This document shows, in pieces, positions 1 through 5,195 of a stretch of DNA of 5,195 nucleotides (its first letter is position 1; the number at the start of each line of letters is the position of its first letter). The notes under the pieces are model-generated. The model was not told the origin of the DNA. It saw nothing but the letters and a program-made list of their open reading frames with translations, and ran no database searches. Origin of the DNA: Methylococcus sp. UBA6136 (GTDB lineage: Bacteria; Pseudomonadota; Gammaproteobacteria; Methylococcales; Methylococcaceae); assembly GCA_002423305.1 (NCBI GenBank), contig DIVI01000158.1:1-5195 (forward strand), written 5' to 3'. The position numbers were made by a program, and so were the translations under genes.

Positions 1-577
1 AGATATTGCCGGCAGCGCGCTGCGGGGCAATCCCGGCACGAAACAACGACTCGCTGGCATAAATATTCCCCACGCCTACAACGACATGGCTGTCCATGAT
101 CAGGGACTTGACCGCCGCGGTGCGACCACGTGAACGGGCATGAAGATGCTCGGAATTAAAGCCATCACTCAAGGGTTCGGGTCCCAGCGGCGCAATCAGC
201 GCATGTTCTTCCGGATCATCCTCGGTCCAGAGGAGACAACCGAATCGGCGCGGATCATGAAACCGGAGACAGACTCCGCCCCCAAGGATGAGGTCGTAAT
301 GATCGTGTTTGCGGGGGGGGATATTGGTTTCGGTTATCCGGAGACTGCCGGACATGCCCAGATGCAGGATCAGGGTGCCCTGCCCGGTGCTGATGAGTAT
401 GTATTTTCCCCGGCGAGCCAACCCATGAATCGAGTGTCCCTGTAACTTCTCGCTCAGACCCGAAGGTATCGGCCAGCGTAATCTTCCTTCGCGAACGTTC
501 AGACTTTCGATGATCTGCCCTGAAAGATGAGGCCGAATACCCCGCAGGGTGGTTTCTACTTCAGGTAACTCAGGCAT
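1..577 (-). CDS. mutM: Formamidopyrimidine-DNA glycosylase MutM (Fpg), 3' end cut by window edge
   Basis: This bifunctional glycosylase/AP lyase removes 8-oxoguanine and other oxidised purines in base excision repair. I translated the minus strand from the ATG at 577-575; the frame stays open to position 1, giving 192 residues against about 270 for the family. The N-terminus MPELPEVETTLRG is diagnostic: Pro2 is the Schiff-base nucleophile and Glu3 the catalytic acid once Met1 is removed. Lys58 in RRGKY, Met75 in HLGMSG, and Arg110-Arg111-Phe112 in DPRRFG match the catalytic lysine and the lesion-void-filling residues. VGVGNIYASE at 167-176 is the conserved helix-two-turn-helix motif. The C-terminal zinc finger, which separates MutM from endonuclease VIII, is outside the window, but the N-terminus and K58 region favour MutM. 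No clear Shine-Dalgarno precedes the start. It follows the DUF4340 gene by 48 bases on the same strand and may be read through from it. Confidence 0.96.
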   Translation of the reverse strand, partial: MPELPEVETTLRGIRPHLSGQIIESLNVREGRLRWPIPSGLSEKLQGHSIHGLARRGKYILISTGQGTLILHLGMSGSLRITETNIPPRKHDHYDLILGGGVCLRFHDPRRFGCLLWTEDDPEEHALIAPLGPEPLSDGFNSEHLHARSRGRTAAVKSLIMDSHVVVGVGNIYASESLFRAGIAPQRAAGNI

Positions 578-625
578 TGTGCTGGTTGAGCCGTCGTTGT
601 GACACAGTCAACTCAGTCGTCCCAT

Positions 626-1576
626 TCAACCTTCATCGCCATCGTCATGGCCCTCCTCCCCCGACTCGCCGGATTCATCACGATCGTCATGCGGCTCTGC
701 CGTTTCATCTTCGGAGCCATCCGGTTCATTGGCCGGTGGTGTCTGCGACTTGGGTTTGGGCTGATTTAGAAGCTCTCGCGAGGTTTCGCTGGTCACCTCG
801 TACTGAAGACCCAGATCCCTGCGGCCCAGTACGAGTTCGGGTGACTTTTTTAGGATGATGAACTCAATCGGCGCACCTTCGACGAGACCAATACGGATGG
901 TCTCACCCACCACCTTGGCGTCCATTCGTCTCACATCGATGGCCCGGGACGTCGCCCAGACGGAAGCCAGTTCAGCCAGGTCGGTGCTGGATTCACTAGT
1001 CGGCTCTACCGTCCAGTGGCCCTCTGCATTTCTAAGAGCCTTTAGACCAGGCAGTTGAATTTCCTGAATTTTGGATCCTTCGGGGATCAGTCGCTTGTCC
1101 ACATAGTCAGTCGCGGTGGCGGTAAGGTGATGGAAGAAGTTGTCTTCGACCAGATGCAAGGTATTGCCCAAACGGACATAGCGGCGCATCTTGATCGGAT
1201 CCGTGCCACCAAACTGCAACGAGTTGTCACCCAAAGTGAGGACGGCCTCAGGAGCGTCGAGCCCGAACTGCCCCGCTTCTTCCGGCTTGAGCGGATAACT
1301 CGCCTCGGTGGTGGCTTTGGCCACATCCAGTAACTGGCCGATGCGAACCTGATTGACGGGTGCTGCAAATGGAGCCGTCAGGCGCCACTGTCCGTCCTGT
1401 TTTTCAAAGACCAGCGTTTCCTTGTTCTGCAGGGTGACTCGCTTCATTCCCTGGAGATCAACGGCCAGCAAGGGAAAAGGTTCAGCTTCCTTCTTCCCGG
1501 GTTTCATAATGGCGACCGTCGCCAGGATCGCAATCAAGGTTAACAGGCCTAGATTGATGAATAGACGTGATCTCAT
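626..1576 (-). CDS. DUF4340 domain protein, membrane-anchored, with acidic C-terminal tail
   Basis: This 316-residue protein is the last gene of the ABC-transporter set. Residues 5-24 form one hydrophobic helix after a short basic N-terminus (MRSR), with lysines at 25 and 28-29. This suggests an uncleaved signal anchor with the rest of the protein outside the cytoplasm. Residues about 55-240 fit the DUF4340 pattern: a DGQWRLTAP strand-turn near 61-69, a following helix VRIGQLLDVAKA, and FGLDAPEAVLTL at 104-115. DUF4340 proteins commonly accompany GldG-family transporter genes; their biochemical role is not established. Residues 284-316 form a low-complexity tail in which 17 of 33 residues are Asp or Glu. 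The ATG directly follows the TGA of the upstream gene, and an AGGAG lies 7 bases upstream, so the start is well supported. It probably acts as an extracytoplasmic partner of the GldG-like protein. The family call is from pattern recognition, not a profile search. Confidence 0.9.
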   Translation of the reverse strand: MRSRLFINLGLLTLIAILATVAIMKPGKKEAEPFPLLAVDLQGMKRVTLQNKETLVFEKQDGQWRLTAPFAAPVNQVRIGQLLDVAKATTEASYPLKPEEAGQFGLDAPEAVLTLGDNSLQFGGTDPIKMRRYVRLGNTLHLVEDNFFHHLTATATDYVDKRLIPEGSKIQEIQLPGLKALRNAEGHWTVEPTSESSTDLAELASVWATSRAIDVRRMDAKVVGETIRIGLVEGAPIEFIILKKSPELVLGRRDLGLQYEVTSETSRELLNQPKPKSQTPPANEPDGSEDETAEPHDDRDESGESGEEGHDDGDEG

Positions 1577-2974
1577 TCAACGACTCCTGCGTTTGAACCA
1601 GACCCAGGCACCGATACCGATCAGCAGCACAGGCAAAACAAACAGAAAACCAACGGCAATCGTGCCCGAGGCAAATGCAGACAGTTGCAGCTTGCGATCG
1701 GGTGCGATCTTCGCCGGGATATTAATGAGTGCATCACCCCGGCTCAGCCACTGAACCATATTGATACCCAACTCCAGATTGCCGCCATTGCCGAGATAGG
1801 TATTGGAGAGAAAATCACCATCGCCCACAACGACGATACGCTGTTCGCTCGGTGTCCTGGCCGCGGATTTGTCATGTTCGACATCCTTATCCGATGGTTC
1901 CGGGGTAATCGGACGAGTAATGGCATAGCCCAAATCCAGCGGTCCCTGCCGCTCGCCCTTGGAAGCGTCATAAGCAATCTTGCCCTCTATTGGCCCCAGC
2001 TCGGTCCAGGAACGCGCGAGGGTCGCGAGCAAGGGTTCCTTTTCAAAATCGCTCTTTTCCATCTGATCCAATGCCGCCGCGGAGGGGAACATGGTCATTT
2101 GTTGAAAACCCTGGGTGATGGTATGTGGCGGATAGTCGGAGACCAAGGCAAATGTCGGATCATCGATCCCGAGTAATTGTGTCGAAGCATCCACCACGAC
2201 ACCGGGCATGAATCTTAAGCCCAGTTGCTTGGCCAAAGGCTCAAGCCCGTGCAATTCTCCCGGATCGCCTAACCACCAGAGATTTCCACCCTTGTTGAGG
2301 TAATCCTCGATCAACTTGATTTCTCCCGGCAAAAGGTTCGTTCGTGGCCCGGCGATGACCAAGACATCCGTGTTGTCGGGAATTAAGGGCGTGGTGGCCA
2401 GATTTGCCGCCGCAATCGTGAAGCCCTTCCGTTTCAGTTCATCGGCAAATTGTTGGAGGTCATGATTGGCCTTGCCGAGCGGAGAGCGATCACCATGCCC
2501 TTCAATGAATACGATGGTTCGCTCTTCAGCCGTCGCCAGACGTTGCAAGGCATTGGTCAGGCTGGTTTCGCCGGCTTCCTGAATCTTTTCAGATCGGCCT
2601 TCGTACTCGATAACCAATTCACCATCGACCTGAATACCCATCTGCCGGACTTTTTCCGGCTGTGTGTCGGGATTCACAAACTGCAGGCTCAGGTCTCTCT
2701 TGTAACGGCTGTAGCGATCCACCAGGTCACGGATAGGCTCGCGCACCTGCTGATTATCCCGGGCATAGGCCGTAATGGAGACGGGCGCCTTTAGCAGATC
2801 CAAAACCTTGCGACTGGCTTCCGACAGCGTATGCCGGTGACTGGCCGTCCAGTCGAATTGCGCGGAATACTGAGTACTCAGCCACGCCACCAGCCCTACG
2901 GCAACCAGAAACAACAGGCTAAACAGCAGATTCTGTAGGCGAATTTCGAGATGCGTCTTGCGGTTGATCTTCAT
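1577..2974 (-). CDS. GldG-family ABC transporter auxiliary protein
   Basis: This 465-residue protein is of the GldG / ABC-type uncharacterised transport system family. A basic N-terminus is followed by a membrane helix at about 14-34, then DWTASHRHTLSEAS (41-54), which matches the conserved start of the extracytoplasmic part. Family-like motifs are FIEGHGDRSP (156-165), VLVIAGPRTNL (204-214) and VVVGDGDFLSN (381-391). A second membrane helix lies at about 437-460, with a basic KRRSR end. The predicted topology is two anchors holding about 400 extracytoplasmic residues. Residues 356-378 form a charged linker between the main domain and the last strand block. In Flavobacterium, GldG works with GldA and GldF in gliding; no gliding genes are visible here, so that role should not be carried over. 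The start overlaps the permease stop as ATGA. There is no strong Shine-Dalgarno, so translation probably depends on coupling. Confidence 0.93.
   Translation of the reverse strand: MKINRKTHLEIRLQNLLFSLLFLVAVGLVAWLSTQYSAQFDWTASHRHTLSEASRKVLDLLKAPVSITAYARDNQQVREPIRDLVDRYSRYKRDLSLQFVNPDTQPEKVRQMGIQVDGELVIEYEGRSEKIQEAGETSLTNALQRLATAEERTIVFIEGHGDRSPLGKANHDLQQFADELKRKGFTIAAANLATTPLIPDNTDVLVIAGPRTNLLPGEIKLIEDYLNKGGNLWWLGDPGELHGLEPLAKQLGLRFMPGVVVDASTQLLGIDDPTFALVSDYPPHTITQGFQQMTMFPSAAALDQMEKSDFEKEPLLATLARSWTELGPIEGKIAYDASKGERQGPLDLGYAITRPITPEPSDKDVEHDKSAARTPSEQRIVVVGDGDFLSNTYLGNGGNLELGINMVQWLSRGDALINIPAKIAPDRKLQLSAFASGTIAVGFLFVLPVLLIGIGAWVWFKRRSR
1584..1588 (-). promoter_or_regulatory. Shine-Dalgarno of the DUF4340 gene
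   Basis: On the minus strand AGGAG lies in the last codons of the GldG-like gene, 7 bases before the DUF4340 ATG at 1576. It supports that start and explains initiation directly after the TGA stop of the preceding gene. Confidence 0.75.
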
Positions 2975-3726
2975 TTTTGCAGGCGGTCGTTATCCAGACG
3001 ATGAACGCTCAACACCAGGAACGTGGTGATGAACAGAACAAAATAAATGAGGTCCGTGGTAGTAATCAGCCCTTTCAAAAGGCCTTCGTAATGACGCAAC
3101 AGCGACAGGTATTCCAGCACCCCCCCTCCCTGGCTACCCGCATGCGATGACCAGTCAATGATCCACAAAAGCAACAATGCGCCGAACGTGCTGACGGCCG
3201 CCACGGTGGGTTGACTGGCCAGTGCTGACATATACAAGCCAAGGGCAGCAAATCCCGCCAGCAGCAAGGTAAGCGCCATGACACAGGCGGCCAGTTTGCC
3301 CAGATCAAGGCCACCGCCCCAAAGCAATGACAAGGGCATCAACAGGATCATGCCCACCGTAATCAGCAGAAATCCCAGAACTCCAAGGTATTTGCCCAGC
3401 ACGATCTCGGTCATGGAGACGGGCGCCGTGAAAAGAAGACTCAGCGTTCGATTTCGACGCTCTTCGCTGATCAACCGCATGGTGAGCATCGGTGTGACCA
3501 GCAGAAGAATGATGCCGGCGTTGCCAAACAGCGGTGCGACAATCAGATCCGTGATGCCGGGCGCCTCTTCCATGCCGGCGATGCGGGGCTGCACCATGAG
3601 GAAATAATCCAGTTGCGCCAGAAACATGTAAGCCAGGATGATTTGAATAACGCCCAGGATTGTCCAGGCCAGGGGAGATAGAAACAGCGACCGGAATTCG
3701 CGTCCGGCAATGACCAACGCCATCAT
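2971..3726 (-). CDS. ABC-2 type transporter permease, GldF-like
   Basis: This 251-residue inner-membrane protein is the channel or translocating subunit partnered with the upstream ATPase. Six hydrophobic segments can be seen at about 20-40, 62-83, 115-135, 145-168, 175-192 and 225-243. The hallmark of the ABC-2/GldF group is the coupling helix between segments 2 and 3: MRLISEERRNRTLSLL (83-98), followed by TAPVSMTEIVLGKYLG (100-115). The N-terminal REFRSLFLSPLAW (9-21) is also typical. The start at 3726 is preferred because AGGAGG lies 7 bases upstream (3739-3734) and it gives a 4-base ATGA overlap with the ATPase stop; a second ATG follows at once at 3723, so the start could be one codon later. 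The downstream gene begins in another ATGA overlap. The length is normal for a single-domain permease, so the complex probably uses a homodimer. The substrate cannot be read from the sequence. Confidence 0.95.
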   Translation of the reverse strand: MMALVIAGREFRSLFLSPLAWTILGVIQIILAYMFLAQLDYFLMVQPRIAGMEEAPGITDLIVAPLFGNAGIILLLVTPMLTMRLISEERRNRTLSLLFTAPVSMTEIVLGKYLGVLGFLLITVGMILLMPLSLLWGGGLDLGKLAACVMALTLLLAGFAALGLYMSALASQPTVAAVSTFGALLLLWIIDWSSHAGSQGGGVLEYLSLLRHYEGLLKGLITTTDLIYFVLFITTFLVLSVHRLDNDRLQK

Positions 3727-4667
3727 GCGGCTGCCTCCTGGGTAACGGGGGTCTGTCGGGTAATGTCGATGAATATCTGTTCCATGCTGCGTCGCTCCGG
3801 TGTCAGTTCACGCAATCCCCAGCCAGACGTCACGATCAGTTGGGCCACCTGCTCCGCCGGATTGCTGTCCTTGTCATGGAAAATTCGGTAACGGTGCTCA
3901 CCCAGATCGTCGATTTTCTGAATCGCAGGGATAACCGCCAGCCTGGATAAATCCGGTGTCTTGTGCAATTCAACCACAAGGCTAGAGGCACGCATTTGCT
4001 GTTCCAACCCCTCGATGCTGTCATTCAGTACCAGCTTCCCCTTGTTGATGATCTGGACCTGAGTACAGGATTCCTGGACCTCGGAAAGAATGTGGGTGGA
4101 CAGGATCACGCCATGCTCCTGACCGAGATCTCGGATCAATTCACGAATTTCGCGAATCTGCAGCGGATCAAGACCCACCGTAGGTTCATCAAGAATGATC
4201 ACGGCAGGCATGTGCAGGATAGCCTGGGCGATACCGACTCGTTGCTGGTAGCCCTTGGATAGATTGCCAATGAGCCGATCCTGAACATCGGTCAACCCAC
4301 AGCGCTCCTTGGCCTGATCAAGAGCCGCTTTCCACTTGTCCCGCGGCAAACCGTGAAGGCGAGCGCAGTAAAGAAGGTATTCGTCCACCGTTAGCTCACG
4401 GTAGACCGGCGGAATTTCAGGCAGATAGCCCAGTTCGCGTTTGGCTTCCTTGGGGTTGTCGAGAATATCGAGGCCATTGACCTGAATCTGCCCCGATGTA
4501 GGGGCCAGGTTGCCGCAGATCATCTGCATGGTTGATGATTTGCCGGCGCCGTTGGGACCCAGAAAACCAAGAATTTCGCCTTTTTGAAGCGTAAAGGTGA
4601 CGTTATCGACAGCGCAATGGTCGCCGTAAAAACGAGTGAGTTGATCGACCTGGATAAGCTCATTCAT
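3723..4667 (-). CDS. ABC transporter ATP-binding protein, GldA-like (ABC-2 exporter type)
   Basis: This 314-residue cytoplasmic ATPase powers the adjacent permease. All nucleotide-binding motifs are intact: Walker A GPNGAGKSS (37-45), LPE at 82-84 where other ABC proteins have the Q-loop glutamine (Glu84 is usual in this subgroup), signature LSKGYQQRVGIAQA (136-149), Walker B IILDEP (157-162) with catalytic Glu161, D-loop GLD (165-167) and switch histidine STH (190-192). Residues about 200-314 form the C-terminal extension common in ABC-2 ATPases. It is the first gene of the operon and ends in an ATGA overlap with the permease. ATG 4667 is the only possible start: the frame upstream has no ATG, GTG or TTG before a TAA at 4712-4710. 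It has no recognisable Shine-Dalgarno. Which substrate it drives is unknown; drug export and NosF-like roles share this architecture, but the GldG and DUF4340 neighbours point to the Gld-like class. Confidence 0.97.
   Translation of the reverse strand: MNELIQVDQLTRFYGDHCAVDNVTFTLQKGEILGFLGPNGAGKSSTMQMICGNLAPTSGQIQVNGLDILDNPKEAKRELGYLPEIPPVYRELTVDEYLLYCARLHGLPRDKWKAALDQAKERCGLTDVQDRLIGNLSKGYQQRVGIAQAILHMPAVIILDEPTVGLDPLQIREIRELIRDLGQEHGVILSTHILSEVQESCTQVQIINKGKLVLNDSIEGLEQQMRASSLVVELHKTPDLSRLAVIPAIQKIDDLGEHRYRIFHDKDSNPAEQVAQLIVTSGWGLRELTPERRSMEQIFIDITRQTPVTQEAAA
3734..3739 (-). promoter_or_regulatory. Shine-Dalgarno of the permease gene
   Basis: On the minus strand AGGAGG lies inside the last codons of the ATPase gene, 7 bases before ATG 3726 and 10 before the alternative ATG 3723. 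The spacing favours the upstream ATG. It is a full match to the anti-16S core, the strongest in this operon, so the permease may be initiated independently as well as by coupling. Confidence 0.8.
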
Positions 4668-4734
4668 GTTGGTAATGCATTGACAGCCTGATGGTGCGAG
4701 GCATTGAAGTTAGCCGTAAAAAGAACATGCGGAG

Positions 4735-4763
4735 TTGACCCTGTCAGTCATTTCCATTACATA
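4735..4763 (+). promoter_or_regulatory. Weak candidate promoter for pntA
   Basis: TTGACC (4735-4740) matches the -35 consensus at 5 of 6 positions. TACATA (4758-4763), 17 bases on, matches the -10 at only 3 of 6. Use of this site would give a long leader of nearly 190 bases. A closer -10-like TCTAAT at 4868-4873 lacks a good -35. The pntA promoter therefore remains uncertain. Confidence 0.2.
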
Positions 4764-4784
4764 GATTACGCGAGGAACGGTCAG
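4756..4784 (-). promoter_or_regulatory. Candidate sigma-70 promoter for the ABC transporter operon
   Basis: On the minus strand CTGACC (4784-4779) and TGTAAT (4761-4756) are separated by 17 bases, matching 4 of 6 and 5 of 6 consensus positions. Transcription would start near 4749, leaving a leader of roughly 80 bases before ATG 4667. It is the best pair I found by eye upstream of the operon. No activator site is evident. Confidence 0.4.
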
Positions 4785-4904
4785 GTGGACTGCAGCCGGC
4801 TACAAATTTCCCGGCAACATTTAGACAATCAGGGAATAAGCGTCCTGTGCGCTTTCTACCTGAAAAATCTAATCCCCTGAAACGGATCACGTAATCAATA
4901 ACGA

Positions 4905-4930
4905 GGCGCACCAACTTCGTGTCATGCGCC
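4905..4930 (+). repeat. Inverted repeat in the pntA leader
   Basis: GGCGCA (4905-4910) and TGCGCC (4925-4930) are perfect inverted copies around a 14-base loop. They end 14 bases before the pntA Shine-Dalgarno. It could form a modest RNA hairpin or be a protein-binding dyad. The stem is only 6 pairs, there is no U-tract, and it is not a terminator. Chance occurrence is possible. Confidence 0.35.
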
Positions 4931-4944
4931 CAGGAAATTATAAC

Positions 4945-4950
4945 GAGGAG
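4945..4950 (+). promoter_or_regulatory. Shine-Dalgarno of pntA
   Basis: GAGGAG lies 8 bases before the ATG at 4959. It is the strongest ribosome-binding signal next to that start and fixes the PntA N-terminus, which also agrees with family alignment from memory. Confidence 0.85.
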
Positions 4951-4958
4951 ATTGGCTT

Positions 4959-5195
4959 ATGCGAATTGGTGTTCCCAAAGAAGTGCACGCCGGCGAGAAG
5001 CGTGTTGCCACGGTACCGGAGGTCGCTGAAAAGCTGATCAAGTTGGGGTTTTCCGTTTCCGTGGAGAGCGGTGCGGGTGAAGGCGCCAACTATTCCGATG
5101 AGGCATACCGTGGTGTCGGTTGCGAGATAGCCGACCGGGCTGGGGTTTGGTCTGAGTCAGACATCATTCTCAAGGTGCGCGGTCCGGAAATCCAC
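4959..5195 (+). CDS. pntA: NAD(P) transhydrogenase alpha subunit PntA, 5' part only
   Basis: The first 79 codons are present and the frame is open at the window edge; full proteins have about 380 residues (split PntAA form) to 510 (fused form). The product is the NAD(H)-binding domain I of the inner-membrane proton-translocating transhydrogenase, which makes NADPH from NADH using the proton gradient. The start MRIGVPKE, then RVATVPE (15-21), LGFSVSVESGAG (29-40) and IILKVRGPE (69-77), follow the PntA N-terminus closely. Alanine dehydrogenase shares this fold and similar motifs, but the LGF-V-VESGAG and ILKV wording favours PntA. The start has GAGGAG 8 bases upstream. It is transcribed away from the transporter operon; pntB would be expected downstream outside the window. 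Confidence 0.93.
   Translation, partial: MRIGVPKEVHAGEKRVATVPEVAEKLIKLGFSVSVESGAGEGANYSDEAYRGVGCEIADRAGVWSESDIILKVRGPEIH

Larger units (their letters stand above)
4668..4958. other. Divergent intergenic region between the transporter operon and pntA
   Basis: This 291-base spacer carries the 5' leaders of both divergent transcription units. I see no convincing gene, tRNA, terminator or mobile-element end in it. It contains the candidate promoters and the inverted repeat listed separately. A second, weaker inverted repeat, GCCGG (4795-4799) with CCGGC (4811-4815) around an AT-rich 11-base loop, is too short to call. Confidence 0.8.

Noticed and set aside
312..321. Run of eight G on the plus strand (C8 in mutM) as a possible frameshift or phase-variation site.
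   Set aside because: The MutM frame reads correctly through it, from GMSGSLRI on one side to KHDHYDL and DPRRFG on the other, so the gene is intact. Nothing suggests phase variation in mutM.
578..625. Terminator between the DUF4340 gene and mutM.
   Set aside because: Only 4-5 base inverted repeats without a U-tract are present; nothing resembles an intrinsic terminator.
1685..2176. Long plus-strand open frame opposite the GldG-like gene.
   Set aside because: It is antisense to a well-supported gene, resembles no protein I know and has no ribosome-binding site; it is a composition shadow. The same holds for the other plus-strand frames between 140 and 4262.
3120..3130. C-rich run (G-rich on the coding strand) in the permease gene as a possible G-quadruplex or frameshift.
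   Set aside because: Only three G-tracts can be formed at most, and the permease frame continues normally into its last membrane segment.
626..4667. The cassette as a gliding-motility or an anti-phage defence system.
   Set aside because: No gliding adhesin or other gld gene is visible, and none of the four proteins carries a nuclease, methylase, protease or other effector motif; the flanks are housekeeping genes.
4680..4685. Perfect TTGACA -35 hexamer on the plus strand.
   Set aside because: No acceptable -10 hexamer is found 16-18 bases downstream; the sequence there is ATTGAA-like.
4939..4944. TATAAC just before pntA as a -10 promoter element.
   Set aside because: It matches 5 of 6 consensus bases, but transcription would start at or after the Shine-Dalgarno, and no -35 lies 16-18 bases upstream.

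Overview
The window looks like ordinary chromosomal DNA of a gammaproteobacterium of moderate GC content. This is inferred from the PntA and MutM sequence character and from the gene arrangement; no 16S rRNA or other firm taxonomic marker is present. Five genes lie on the minus strand. A sixth, divergent gene starts at the right edge on the plus strand. I see no tRNA or rRNA gene, CRISPR array, insertion sequence or phage gene.

Reading the minus strand from right to left, positions 4667 to 626 hold a tightly packed four-gene set. It encodes an ABC transporter ATPase of the ABC-2/GldA type (4667-3723), an ABC-2 permease of the GldF type (3726-2971), a membrane-anchored GldG-family auxiliary protein (2974-1577) and a membrane-anchored DUF4340 protein with a very acidic C-terminal tail (1576-626). 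The junctions are ATGA, ATGA and TGA-ATG, so the four are almost certainly one operon with coupled translation. The likely product is an inner-membrane complex: a cytoplasmic motor, a six-helix permease and two proteins with large extracytoplasmic domains. Homologous GldA/F/G proteins are known from Bacteroidota gliding. In proteobacteria this cassette has no well-established substrate, so its function here is open.

After a 48-base gap without a visible terminator comes mutM (577 to beyond position 1), the DNA glycosylase that removes 8-oxoguanine. Its first 192 codons are present and the C-terminal zinc-finger part lies outside the window. It is probably at least partly co-transcribed with the transporter genes.

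The 291-base stretch 4668-4958 separates the transporter operon from pntA, the proton-translocating NAD(P) transhydrogenase alpha subunit, of which only the first 79 codons are present. This spacer holds a reasonable sigma-70-like candidate promoter for the operon, a weaker one for pntA whose -10 hexamer overlaps it, a short inverted repeat in the presumed pntA leader, and a good pntA Shine-Dalgarno. The most interesting content is the uncharacterised Gld-like transporter with its acidic-tailed DUF4340 partner. I found no clear evidence of a wholly new system.
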